From the NCBI RefSeq assembly GCF_012489685.1, contig NC_080042.1:94576576-94640575 (forward strand): a DNA stretch of 64,000 nt. The letters are read 5' to 3'. Source of the stretch: Lotus japonicus. Lineage: Eukaryota > Streptophyta > Magnoliopsida > Fabales > Fabaceae. This document shows, piece by piece, positions 33,601-44,810 of the stretch. Under the pieces are notes generated by a model. It saw only the letters and a list, made by a program, of their open reading frames with translations. It searched no databases and was not told where the DNA came from. A program made the translations under genes and the position numbers. Position 1 is the first letter of the stretch, and each line of letters begins with the position of its first letter.

Positions 33601-34238
33601 GCATCAAGCTTTTGACCTCGACCCCTTACTACGCTCAGGCTAATGGCCAAGTAGAAGCAGCCAACAAAGTCTTAATAAGCTTGATCAAGAAGCATGTGGG
33701 TCGAAAACCAAAAAGCTGGCATGAATCTTTAAGCCAAGTCCTATGGGCTTACCGGAATTCACCAAGGGAAGCGACAGGAACGACGCCTTTTCGACTGGCC
33801 TATGGCCAAGAAGCCGTATTGCCCGCAGAGGTATACTTGCAATCATGCCGAATTCAAAGGCAAGAAGAAATCACAAGCGACGTTTACTGGAATATGATGC
33901 TAGATGAAATGGTCAACCTCGACGAAGAAAGGCTCTTGGCACTAGACGTCTTAACAAGGCAAAAGGATCGCATAGCTAAAGCATACAACAAAAAGGTTAG
34001 AGATCGATCTTTTATTACAGGGGATTATGTGTGGAAAGTCATTCTCCCAATGGATAAAAAGGATAGAGTTTACGGAAAATGGACCCCCAGTTGGGAAGGG
34101 CCATTTACAGTCGAGAAAACGTTACCCAATAATGCTTACGTGATCAAGGAATTGGGCAATCAGAGTCAATGTGTTACGATAAATGGCAAGTATTTAAAAG
34201 CATATAAGCCAATGTTGCACGAATGTAAAATCGAATGA
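30618..34238 (+). CDS. Retrotransposon pol: RT, RNase H, aRNase H, integrase (copy 3)
   Basis: An intact ORF whose protein appears identical to the pol at 5202-8822. Motifs by position: RT YIDDIVVKS near 31647, archaeal-type RNase H LYFDGSS near 32500, integrase zinc region near 33150-33280, and core acidic residues in WAIDLIG (near 33356), TTDQGT (near 33542) and NGQVEAANK (near 33642). The ATG at 30618 overlaps the end of gag by 53 nt in the +1 frame. Identity with copy 1 over 3.6 kb, while copy 2 differs, supports one insertion assembled twice. Confidence 0.93.
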   Translation: MKRKTPLMGGKPMIKMINSSMARISAYAAENKIRTALEAERMAKEMAIDEANVSILPVELTPQEETTTNKDDTCIEVNKQSAEGCGFEDLCNLRLDYIYDDGPLGFEKPVVELSKKMEAQDPLEEVDLGDGLEKRPTYISALIDPELKDRMVKLLKEFKDCFAWDYDEMPGLSREVVELKLPIKEDKKPVKQLPRRFHPDVLVKIKEEIERLLRCKFIRTARYVDWLANVVPVIKKNGKMRVCIDFRDLNAATPKDEYHMPIAEMMVDSAAGHEYLSLLDGYSGYNQIFIAEEDVSKTAFRCPGALGTYEWVVMPFGLKNAGATYQRVMNTIFHDFIETFMQVYIDDIVVKSPSRDDHLLHLRKSFERMRKYGLKMNPLKCAFGVIAGDFLGFVVHKKGIEINKNKAKAILDTSPPTSKKQLQSLLGKINFLRRFITNLSEKTKSFSPLLRLKKEDVFRWEAEHQKAFDELKKYLSNPPVMVPPIKGRPMKLYISATDETIGSMLAQEDEDGNERAIFYLSRVLNSAETRYTMIEKLCLCLYFSCVKLKYYIKPIDVMVFSHYDIIKHMLSKPILHSRIGKWALALTEYSLTYTPLKAIKGQAVADFLADHTMPREIITYVGIQPWKLYFDGSSHKNGTGIGMFIMSPQGIPTKFKFRIKSNCSNNEVEYEALISGLEILLALGAKNVVVKGDSELVVKQLTKEYKCVSEHLAKYYVKASNLLAKFDEAGIGHVPRIENQEANELAQVASGYMIDRLKLTELVKIKEKLSPSDLDIMVIDNLTPDDWRKPIVEYLQNPVGSTDRKVKYRALSYTILGNELFKKNVDGTLLKCLSEDDAFIAVSAAHDGLCGAHQAGAKMKWILFRQGLYWPTIMKNCIEYAKGCQDCQKHSGIQHVPASELHSIIKPWPFRGWAIDLIGEIHPASSKQHKYIIVAVDYFTKWVEAIPLQNVTQETVIEFIQNHIVYRFGLPESITTDQGTVFVGRKVAAFAESWGIKLLTSTPYYAQANGQVEAANKVLISLIKKHVGRKPKSWHESLSQVLWAYRNSPREATGTTPFRLAYGQEAVLPAEVYLQSCRIQRQEEITSDVYWNMMLDEMVNLDEERLLALDVLTRQKDRIAKAYNKKVRDRSFITGDYVWKVILPMDKKDRVYGKWTPSWEGPFTVEKTLPNNAYVIKELGNQSQCVTINGKYLKAYKPMLHECKIE

Positions 34239-34321
34239 AACATGAACGATAAAATTGCCAAATTATATTCATTAATCGAAAAACATTACAAGTATGGCAA
34301 AATACAAGTAAAACTAGAAAC

Positions 34322-34795
34322 CTAAAAAGGAAAAATGGCTCTGTATCCGTCATATTTAGCTTGCATAGGTGCTAATCGACCCACCAGCGCCACCATCTGG
34401 CCCTCAAGTCGAGCCTTCTTTTGACGAGCAACCAGGTCTTCAAGGGAGGCTGCAAGAATCGCCACAACTGACTGAACAAGACCTTCAGGATCTTGCTGAT
34501 CCAAAGAGGCCTGGAGAAAATCGAATTTATCCCTCCACTCATCTATTTGGTGTTCTTGAAAGAACACCATTACTGAAAGTTCCCGGAACTCTTCAAACAG
34601 AGGCTTGGCCTCCAAGAGAAGCCCTTGGAACTCCTGAAGAGGAATTCTAACGCGCGCAACGATTGGCCTATGAAGTAGTTGATCAATGAGCCCTAAAAGC
34701 TCATCAAGGCCAGCAGAGGAGTCATACAGGTTCTGGAAAAGGTTCTCTTGGAAAGCCAAGTCCTTGATACGGCGAAGAATTAGTCTGCTATCCAT
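34322..34795 (-). CDS. Antisense 157-residue coiled-coil-like protein, copy 3
   Basis: ATG 34795, TAG 34322-34324. It matches the copy-1 protein (MDSRLILRRIKDLAFQENLF at the start). It has high Leu/Glu/Gln/Ala content, no Cys, and no recognised catalytic motif. It lies tail-to-tail with pol and downstream of the PMD gene on the same strand, with its own TATA at 34886-34892, so it may be a separate transcription unit. The C-terminal exon of the PMD protein is also coiled-coil, so the two could pair, but that is only inference. Confidence 0.62.
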   Translation of the reverse strand: MDSRLILRRIKDLAFQENLFQNLYDSSAGLDELLGLIDQLLHRPIVARVRIPLQEFQGLLLEAKPLFEEFRELSVMVFFQEHQIDEWRDKFDFLQASLDQQDPEGLVQSVVAILAASLEDLVARQKKARLEGQMVALVGRLAPMQAKYDGYRAIFPF

Positions 34796-34885
34796 GGTGA
34801 AGAATGAAAGGTTCTTGGATCGCAGAAAGAAGGGAAGAATGGAAAGAAAAGAGTTGCTGTTGAGAGACGAGTAGAAAACTGCTTC

Positions 34886-34892
34886 ATTTATA
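34886..34892 (-). promoter_or_regulatory. TATA box of small antisense gene, copy 3
   Basis: TATAAAT on the minus strand, 91 bp upstream of the ATG at 34795, at the same place in all three copies. Confidence 0.5.
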
Positions 34893-35307
34893 GTAGGGAA
34901 GTAACAAACAGACGTATTAATGCAAGTATGCAGTTACCAAAGCGTCAGCCAAACACGGCAAGCCACGTCAACCACTACCACAAGTGAAGGAATTTCTTGA
35001 GTCGTTGAACAGAAACGTGATAAAAGCGTTATAAATTATCGTGGTTTTCCAAGAAACTTGGAAGTTGAAAGGTTAGATTAAGCACCAAGTCAAATGGTGA
35101 GGCTTAGCAATTCAATGCAAGGAGTAATGTAGCGAAAGCTAATTCAACGATAAAATGTAAATCGAGAAATAAAGCATGTCGAGCATTGCCAATACAAAGT
35201 CATTCATTAATTAAATCGAATAGAGTTACAGGACGGGAATGATAAAGTTGGCAACAAAGGCCATAATAGATCCATGGCCATTACAATAAGGCAACAAATA
35301 TTGAAGC
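34893..35307. other. Spacer between the two antisense genes
   Basis: About 415 bp between the TATA box of the small antisense gene and the stop of the PMD gene. No ORF or RNA gene is seen. It presumably holds the promoter-proximal region of the small gene and the 3' UTR of the PMD gene. A one-base A-run difference separates copy 2 (near 20155) from copies 1 and 3. Confidence 0.5.
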
Positions 35308-38300
35308 CTAAATTCTCGACTTGAAGGCTTCAAGCTGAACCCCAGCAGCAGCAATCCTACAATCCAAGCTTTGCTTCATACGCTGTTCCGCTGCTACTTC
35401 TTTAGAAAGTTGAGATGTCGAGAGCATCACACCCGTGCACTCAGCAGCCAGCGTATTCAGTCGCGAATTCACGGCTGGGCCTTCATCAATCAACATAGCC
35501 TTTTGCTTCTCGAGTCTGGCTACCTCCCTGTGAAGCTCATCTAGTCGAGCATCAACACTCGACAACTCAGCTGCAATAAGGGTCCTCCTAGCAGTCAGCT
35601 TGAGAACCTCTTCTTTTGCGGGCAATAGGCCATTGGTATTGGAAGCCACTTGTGCCTTTTTAGTCTCAATAGATTGCTCCACTGCAATGGCTTTGTCAAG
35701 TGTGGCCACAATATCGACCACGAGAGTTTGCAATTCGACGAGAGCATCTGCCTGAATTTGATCAAGTTGTTGGCTTAAGAGAAAGGCAAGCAGTTCTTTC
35801 ACTTCTTGGCCTAATTGAGGATTGACTCGGACACTGCCAATGAAGCCAGCATCGAAAACCAGCCCTTTTAACTTAACGAGAGCCGCTTCAATCCGGCTAT
35901 CATCGGGCACCCCACCAGACTGAGCAGTCTCAGCAATTTCAGCTTGGCGCGGCGGAGACTCGAGATCCAAAGTACCATCAAAGAAGCTCTGGAAGATGGA
36001 AAGAGGATCCTCGACCAAAAGAGCACTGAGCTTTTCACTAGAAGTATGAGAAGAAGCAGCCGTCTTAGAAGAAGCTGAATCCCCCTTAGCATGAGGTGAG
36101 ATCAAAGCGGCTCTAGCGTCTTGTTGAAATCGCTGAGGAGAAAGTCGAGGCTGTTGAGGGGAAGCTTGAAGCGGTCGAGGAGAAGGTTTAGAATGAACAG
36201 AGGCCAGAACATCAGCCTTGGGTGGGGGCATTACGCCAATCACTTGGTCAGGCTGAATGATTGGACCCTCACCACCCTGCACTTCATCATGTGGCATGCT
36301 TTCTTCACGAGCAGGGGAAGGCAGGTTTTGCATACCCTGTGGAGGAAAATTAGAAAGGTTATCTCGACATTCTTTAGTATAATAGGGTTCACAACCAGGA
36401 TGTTGCCAAGCAATTGGTTTCGAGTTAAAATAGAATGTCAGTTTGTCCCACACAGGGTCTGACTCAGTAGAGTCTAAACTCGAGCTAGAGGACTCTAAAT
36501 CGCTCGAAGAACTAGATAGGGCAATTGGTGAAGGTTTATAAGAAAACCACGTGGCCCGAGGTACAGCCATTTTAGACATGCCAACCCTCTAAAGAATCAA
36601 AGTAAAAATGATTGAGAAAGAGGAAAAGGAAGCAAATTGAAACAAGATGTGAGTTAATGATTTACCTTAGGGCCAGATGCTCTGAGGGGACTGGAGCTGG
36701 TTGAACTCTTAGAATGGTGGGAAGAGGAGCTGCCAGATTTGCGACTAGACCTTTTCCCGGAGGTCTTCTTGGATTGAGCCATCTCGACAGGAATTGGTAT
36801 AGTACCTTGAAGCAGAGGATTAGAAGCCTGCTCATCAACACCTTGTTCAACACCTTGCTGTACTTCCCCACGTTGACTGGCTGATTTAGCCGGGGAGGGA
36901 TTTCCCACAGAAGATTCACCAGCGCCTTTAGCCCTCTTTTGGCTCGCAGAAGTAGTTGGGGTGGCTCCCCGTTTTCGACTCTGAAACAAAAGCAAATGAT
37001 CACAAAGATATACACGTCGAGTAAAAGTCAGAGTTTCACAAGGTTCAATATTACCTTAGGAATCTTGAGCTTATCAGCCAAGGCAACATCATCATCATCA
37101 TCATCCTCCACTTCGACAATCGCAGAGGCCACCCGAGGAGAAGCCTGAGGGGTCGGTCGAGGAATTGGTTCAGCTACAAAAAAAAAACAAAGGAGGATTA
37201 AGCCATAAATATCGCAAAGATGCCAGGTCGAAATGATTACCTTGACCAATAAGCGATTTTATCGATATGTGGTTGAAGATTTCAACCGGCACATGGAGAG
37301 GATAATTCCATAGGTAACGCTTGGTCCAGGTCACCCGCTTCCGAGGGGGCAGTGCACTGTGGTAGAAGTTTTTGATACTTACATGATCAACCCACTTAGG
37401 AAGCACTACCGGAAAAGCCAAAGCATACTTACAAGTAGGCAGTGGTGGGAACCTAAAGCCAGTTTTTCGAATAATAAAAGAAAGACCGTCCTCGTCAGAA
37501 GGAAAGTTCAATCGGGTTTTCTTGGCTTTAGCTTCCCACATTTTCCTGAGAACTTGAGCTGCTTTGGCAACCGTTTCCTGAAGTCGAGGACCCGGAAAGT
37601 ACACTACACCGAAGAATTGTTGAAAAGCGTTGATCTTAGATGTATGCATACCTTTGGTTTTCTTTGGGGCCTGTCTCTGCAAAAGAAAAACGTTTGTTAT
37701 GCGCTGGAAGCAATCCTCAATTGGCGTCGAAATATCATGCCAATAAGCATACCACCACGCCTTAAACGCCTGGGTGACGTAAAAGGATGGAGCGAAACTG
37801 AAAGGACTAAGACCAAGTAGCTCCTCATCGTTATAGTAACCAATGGTAGTGTCGAAAACACTACGTTTGGTGATGGTACCAGGATAGAGGATGAGGGATT
37901 TGTCGAACAAGGTATTGGGCAAATCTTGACTCAGCCCAAACTGTCGAGACACAAGCTGAGGATTGTAACCGCAAAGAGTAAAATCATTACTGGCGAAGTT
38001 GATGGTTAACACCCTGGGAGACAATATAGTCTGCCAAAGCTCGACTTGGTGTTGAGAAAGGTTTTCCGAACCGGGAAGATTAGGATATGAATTCCTTAGC
38101 CACCGAGGGCCGTAAGAGGGTTTGTGATACGGTGCAAAGCTCGAGCGGAAACGTTTCAGCTCGAAAAACATGGTGAAATACTTCTTAAAGTCAAACTCGA
38201 ACGTGGAGGCATCATAAGGAGGGGTGAGAGCTTCAAGCCTGAAAGCGTCGATCCTTGTGTTGGACACCACAGGAGGAGAGTTCTTGGCTGGAAGAGATGG

Positions 38301-39269
38301 TTCGAAAACCGCATTCATCCAAAGCTGAAGAAGCCAGAAAGGACCAGCTGCATTCAAAGACGCCACTTTAGGATCTCGAATATCGGCGATTGCTTCATTG
38401 ATCATTTGGTAGAGATTACCGAGCACGAGCCTAGCCATGGCGATAATTCGACCCTCGTGCAACAGATTGGCTAAAGGAAGAAGTTTAGCCGGAATTCTCA
38501 AAGATTTGGTGCAGAACACATAGGCAGAAAGCCAATACAGTAGAAACGCGACATGCTCAGCATCGGAGACTTCACCATTCTCGACATAATGATCTTTAAT
38601 AAACTTACTGAAAGCAATGTTGTCTGTCGGAATGACGATAGGATCAGTGGGAGCAGCAGAAGAATGATAATCGTCACCCACCACCCAAAGGCCAGTGATG
38701 GCAGCAACATCGAGAAGAGTAGGAGAAAGCATTCCAAAGGGGAGATGAAAGCTATTGGTGGACCGCTCCCAAAAGAAAAGAGAACTCAGAAGCATGGCAG
38801 GGTTGTAAGTAATCGGCGACCTCGATAACTGAATGAGGTCGAAAATGCCAGTCACTTTCCAATGCCCAGACTTACTGGCCTCCACCCTGTTGAGCCATCT
38901 CAGATAGGCTCCTTCACCAGCAGACGGGTTAGGAGGCGCAGACCTGAAAGTCCTTTTGGGATCTTTCAGAAAAGGGAAGCGGTAAGAAGGTTGGAATGCA
39001 AGAATGAGCTCATCCCCACGAATGCTGGGGTGAAAATGCTCGTAGTCCTCAGGGAGACTGTTAGGCCTGCCCTTCTTCGCCTTCTTCAAAGGGCCCAAAA
39101 TGGCACATAAATTGCCATTCACAGAAATAGGAATAAATACCTGGGATTTCCAGATAGCCCGTTTCTCCACGTCATACGGCGGATCTGGAATGGGAGTACG
39201 CTTGGCTTCATTCACCTCACAAGCAGCAGCCAAAGGGATGACATTGTCAGAGCCAGAACCAGAAGCCAT
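35308..39269 (-). CDS. Antisense four-exon PMD gene, copy 3
   Basis: Exons (minus strand): 39269-37241, 37173-37055, 36980-36666 and 36588-35308. Introns are GT-AG, and the spliced product is about 1247 residues. Unlike copy 2, intron 1 here has one more A in its poly-A run, which closes the read-through frame; splicing removes the difference. Relative to copy 2 there are Lys/Gln and Lys/Glu substitutions in exon 1 (near 37541 and 37639). Domains: plant mobile domain in exon 1, Asp run in exon 2, basic/Ser-rich exon 3, coiled-coil C-terminus in exon 4. Because the gene is antisense, its introns survive reverse transcription of the sense genomic RNA. PMD genes carried by Tat elements have been noted before; the function is not established. 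Confidence 0.82.
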
Positions 39270-39426
39270 GGAAATGTTCAGAGAATACACCGGGAGAACA
39301 GAAACCAAACGATGGAAGGCGGTCACAAGCAAAATCAGGCAAAAGTTTAAGTGTTCGAAAGCTTGAGGATTTGAAAGCGCGAGTGACTGAAGGAACGGTA
39401 AAGCTTGAAGAAGGCCAACAATGGCG

Positions 39427-39434
39427 TATTTATA
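39427..39434 (-). promoter_or_regulatory. TATA box of antisense PMD gene, copy 3
   Basis: TATAAATA on the minus strand, 158 bp upstream of the ATG at 39269, conserved with copy 2. Confidence 0.55.
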
Positions 39435-39754
39435 GGCAAGTGAATAGTCGGACGTGAGGCTGCATTACAGGGTGATGCATAAAATTTTTGAAATCCAACG
39501 GTTATTTTATTATATAACCGCAAACCCTAATGAAAAGGCTAGGAAAAGGCCATGATTACTCTAAAAGTAGAGACGGCACACGGCAGACGAGGTCAGACGC
39601 TAAAGCCTCTGATTGGAGCGAAAGTCAAACGATTGGATATCTGATGGGACTTGAAATCAGAAAAGGAAAAGTCGCGAACAGCCGTCAAGGTCCGTCGAAA
39701 TGCACGAGCGAAAAATGCTTGATCTCTCCAAGGACTGGTAGTCGAGAATCAACA

Positions 39755-39769
39755 TTTTTGGGGGGCATC
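39755..39769 (+). other. Polypurine tract, copy 3
   Basis: TTTTTGGGGGGCATC immediately before the 3' LTR, the expected plus-strand primer site. Confidence 0.7.
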
Positions 39770-40545
39770 TGTTGGCCCAATATTTTGGCCCAAGAAAGAA
39801 AAACGCATTCAGCCCAAAATACTCAGAGTAGTCGAATTCTGACTAGAAGGAAGGAAAAGGAAAATGCACTAAGTTAATGGGGCAGCCAAATTCGACAACA
39901 ACAATTACTACTAAACACAGGCACATGTAACACGTGCCACATTGACCAAGTCAAATTCTCCCCACGATGGTCGAAAACGTGGCCAAGAAACGGTTGAGGC
40001 AGTTGAGAAACACGACCCTCACCACTACGCATGAAACTTCCGGAACAAGCATCAGATCGTGGGGAATCAGACCCACTAACCCGACCAACAAGGAAGAAAA
40101 CCGCCAGGGACACGCGAGACATGGAGCTCTATAAATAGGAAAATCTGATTCAGAAAAGAGGTTCCCAACTCAAACTCTGAAAAATTCACCAGAAAGCTTT
40201 AATGTCCGCATCAATGAGACTTCGAGAGCAGAACGTGATGATGGAGGAGTATGTTGCAGAACCAACGCTTTAATTTCCTTACATTTCAGTTCGTTAATTC
40301 CCAGTTTTTATGTGTAGCTTGTTTTGTCGAAATTTGCTTTCATGCTATTTTGGTTTGCTTGACTATTGTGTAATCGACTCATATTCAATAAAATCCAGTT
40401 TCGTTTAAAGTTGTTTATTGTTGTCGAAAATACATCCGTCCACACACAACACTTTGGCAAAGCGTTTTCTCAAAAGGACCCTGAAATTTAAACTTCCTTT
40501 AGTCGAACTAAGAGGATATTTGTTTACCAAAAATCCGTGTAAACA
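39770..40545 (+). repeat. 3' LTR of copy 3
   Basis: 776 bp, TG...CA, followed by the TSD CTATC at 40546-40550. Confidence 0.93.
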
Positions 40546-43012
40546 CTATCTATCCTCATCAGTCACTATCTTTTGGATTAAAGATGTAGACATACACAAG
40601 AAAACTGGACAAGTATATACCTCTGATGTAGACCTCTCACTTGTATATATAAACACATTATTATACACACACTTCCAAGGTTAAAGGAACAATCTACTTT
40701 ACCAATAAGCCATAAAAGAAGTAAAAAAAACTACAATCTCATTTTTTTCAGAAACTCAAAGCAACGTCTCACATACACTTTTTCTTTTTTATATTATTAT
40801 TACTTTTTAATTTTCTATCGTATCATATTATATATTACATTTATTATTTATCTCTCTTTCTAATATAATTATCTACGGATTAAAATCTCATGTCCCCAAA
40901 TTATGTCATATTTTTCTGTTACACTAACAAAATTTTATCATGTTTGTTGATTAAATAGAGGTATGACCGATATAATTCTTATAAAATGGTAGATTAACTC
41001 TCACTCGTAAGCTGGTTTTTAGGATAGAGTAGACTTACATGAAATTTATGTTATCGACACCCGCATTGGATGTATATGAAACATTCTAGAAAAAAAAACT
41101 ATGTGGCTAATTGTAGAAATGGCCAACTGATTTTAGTTAGGAACGTAGAACTGGTGCTAGAAGTGGTTCTAGGATGCCATAGAATTAAGATTACAAGCAT
41201 ACCAGGTGAAAAGGTAGTCATAATTAGGAAAACAAACATGGTTGGCCCGAGTTGTGTATTTTTTGCAACATTTTATTCAAGTGCAGCATTCACCCCCTTG
41301 TGTCCAATTAAGTATGAATGCAAGTGAATTATTCATCATCATTGGATAATGATTAATTTTGGTTGACCATATATATGCATTCTTCTGGCTATCTCCATAT
41401 CTTTGTTCACTTATTTCTGCTGCTGCTGGGTGAAGTGTCTCTCTTCCAAAATGAGGTAAAAATTTATTGAATTGGGTAAATCTTAAATGCATTATTGGAC
41501 CAAAAGATAATGGTAGTAGGTAGAGTTCGCCAGTACAATAATTCACCAAGACTCCATCATATACGCAGATGCAGTTACCTGAAATTTAGGTCTTTTACGT
41601 ATCTAAAATGTAGGTCACTAGGGAGCCATGGGTTCAGCAACTCAACTTTGGCAATAAATGTGTTATGATGTTATCAAAGTTCAAACGATTTTTTTCCTTA
41701 TTCTTCATGACTCGTTTTGTATGTCGTATTAAACATGATGATATAAAGTTATACAATAATAAGTTTATTCATTATTTAATGTTAATATTGTATATTTGTA
41801 TTATACATTAATTTATTCTTTTGCATTAAAATGATAGAGTATTTAATCATGCATACAGATCTGGGATAAAATATGATAAGATTATAACGTATAAGCTATT
41901 TGAAAATATTTAATCTAATCTCAAAGCCGCCACCACCACCTCCTTCACCACTTTCGTTGTCACCACCACCACCACCATTATCATCATCACCATCACCATC
42001 TGTCACCTTTGCCACCACCATTGCCGCTACCACAATCCTACAGTACCGCACCCTCCACCACTATTATTGTCACCACCACCACAACCAACTCCACCACCGC
42101 CATGCCACTACCACTTTATCGCCACCACCATTGTCATTGCCGCCACCACACTGCTACTGCTACAACTACCGCCCTTCGTTATAGCCAGAACCGTCATAGT
42201 TCATTCTTTCATCAATCATGCATTTCTTTCATGTCCCCACTCTCTGCCTCTATTCAACAGTATCGAATCATTTAGGCTTTGGGTTAACTAATCATTGACT
42301 TCCTGTATAATCGGTGAAATTTGATTTTCATTTTTCATCACAGTAAAGTTTGGATTTAGTTCATAATTTTAAGGAAATACACAATTTTAGTCTTCACCGG
42401 AGATGGTAGTCCAATGACCTTGCCAAAGAAATAGGTAACAGGAAGATTTTGGTGCAATACAAAAGCATAACCTGAATCTCAAGTCGAGAGATGCACATTT
42501 GGGGTTCAAAATGGTAAATTTATTGGGGTTTTTTTTGTTAACTTGCAATAATTCTTAAAGAACCAATAATTTTGAGTTAGCTGTTTTTATCAGCTACAGA
42601 AAATTGGCTGAGTTCTTGGTTTTACACTTTTACTTAGTTGTTAGCAGCTAGCTTACTGATAGTTACAATACCTAAGGTTAAGGATAAAAACTGGTAACGA
42701 AACAGTCCTCTTATTAGCACAAAGCGTCTATGGTGTTTGCACAATCAGTTGAGTAACTTTGACCCAGCACTAATTGGTATTCAGTGGCATAACTCATAAT
42801 CACACACAATAGAAGTTTTACATGCTATGTATATGCCCTCCGTCATTTGAAAAAAGATCTGCCAACTGGGTTTGAAGAATATATTAATAAAATTTCAGGC
42901 ATCATAATTTCTATTGCAATGACTAACCAAATTGCAATTAAGGAATGTGCAAGGGAAGAAAAACTTATTAAATCAGGAGGTTCCACCCTTGTAGGCTGCA
43001 GCTTTGGTTTCT
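40546..43012. other. Host spacer, no gene; contains a CCA-rich tract and OPR-array debris
   Basis: 40546-41088 repeats 25491-26031. No convincing gene lies between 41089 and 43012; the ORFs there lack coding character. 41926-42180 is a CCA/CCACC-rich low-complexity tract. About 42210-42290 resembles sequence found upstream of the OPR genes. About 42700-42840 resembles the sequence downstream of the second OPR gene (shared 'cacacaca', 'gttttacatgc'). Confidence 0.6.
41926..42180. repeat. CCA-rich low-complexity tract
   Basis: Irregular runs of CCA, CCACC, TCACCA and TGCCAC over about 250 bp. All three forward frames stay open through much of it (giving Pro-, Thr- and His-rich strings), which is typical of triplet repeats and not evidence of a gene. 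Confidence 0.75.
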
Positions 43013-44546
<1,534 letters not shown>

Positions 44547-44600
44547 AGATTCACAGTGGGTGCACTGTTTGTGTTGTTCCCTTGAAAATTGAATGAATGA

Positions 44601-44635
44601 AAAGAAGAAGAAGAAGAAGAAGAAGAAGAAGAAGA
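44601..44635. repeat. (GAA)n microsatellite upstream of OPR gene A
   Basis: About ten GAA units, 55-90 bp upstream of the gene A ATG (CTT on the transcribed strand). It occupies the place where genes B and C have 'gaatttatagaag' containing the TATA box. Confidence 0.85.
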
Positions 44636-44697
44636 GAGAAGAAGCATGTCATAGCGTTGAAGTTGACTTGTTTGACTTTGACTGCTCTCAAAGGAAG

Positions 44698-44704
44698 TGA
44701 CGTG
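44698..44704 (-). promoter_or_regulatory. TGACGTG element upstream of OPR gene A
   Basis: TGACGTG (CACGTCA on the minus strand) about 155 bp upstream of the ATG. The same motif is upstream of gene C (55421-55427), and a TGACG core is at gene B (48337-48341). TGACG (as-1-like) motifs bind TGA bZIP factors and are known in jasmonate- and xenobiotic-responsive promoters; their use here is inferred from position and conservation. Confidence 0.45.
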
Positions 44705-44780
44705 TCCCATTGCACCTATCCATTTATCCGTCTACATTCCTCGGAACAAGTGTCCAACTAGTATGCTTATCATATTTCTA

Positions 44781-44810
44781 CTAGTATTTATACCCGTGCT
44801 GATGCACGGG
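44781..44810 (-). mobile_element. Helitron 3' end (hairpin plus CTAG)
   Basis: On the minus strand: hairpin with stem CCCGTGC/GCACGGG and a 4-nt loop (44793-44810), then 8 nt, then CTAG (44781-44784) followed by T. This is the canonical 3' terminus of a plant Helitron. The body would extend rightwards from here, towards 46 kb; the 5' TC end was not located. It sits about 235 bp upstream of the OPR gene A start. Confidence 0.7.

Larger units (their letters stand above)
26150..40545 (+). mobile_element. Complete Tat-type LTR retrotransposon with two antisense genes, copy 3
   Basis: 14,396 bp, flanked by CTATC on both sides (26145-26149, 40546-40550). The LTRs are 777 and 776 bp and differ only by three homopolymer-length changes, so the insertion is very young. 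Layout: 5' LTR, primer-binding site, gag-PR, RT-RH-aRH-INT, 157-residue antisense gene, four-exon antisense PMD gene, polypurine tract, 3' LTR. All apparent frameshifts lie in its first 2.4 kb, next to the gap, and change run lengths only; the remaining 12 kb is intact. This is the reference copy for the element in this window. Confidence 0.93.

Noticed and set aside
41277..41549. 90-residue minus-strand ORF right of the retroelement flank
   Set aside because: The sequence has no recognisable family and no splice partners or promoter; treated as chance.
41900..42291. Overlapping Pro/Thr/His-rich plus-strand ORFs
   Set aside because: All frames are open because the DNA is a CCA-type low-complexity repeat; there is no evidence of a gene.
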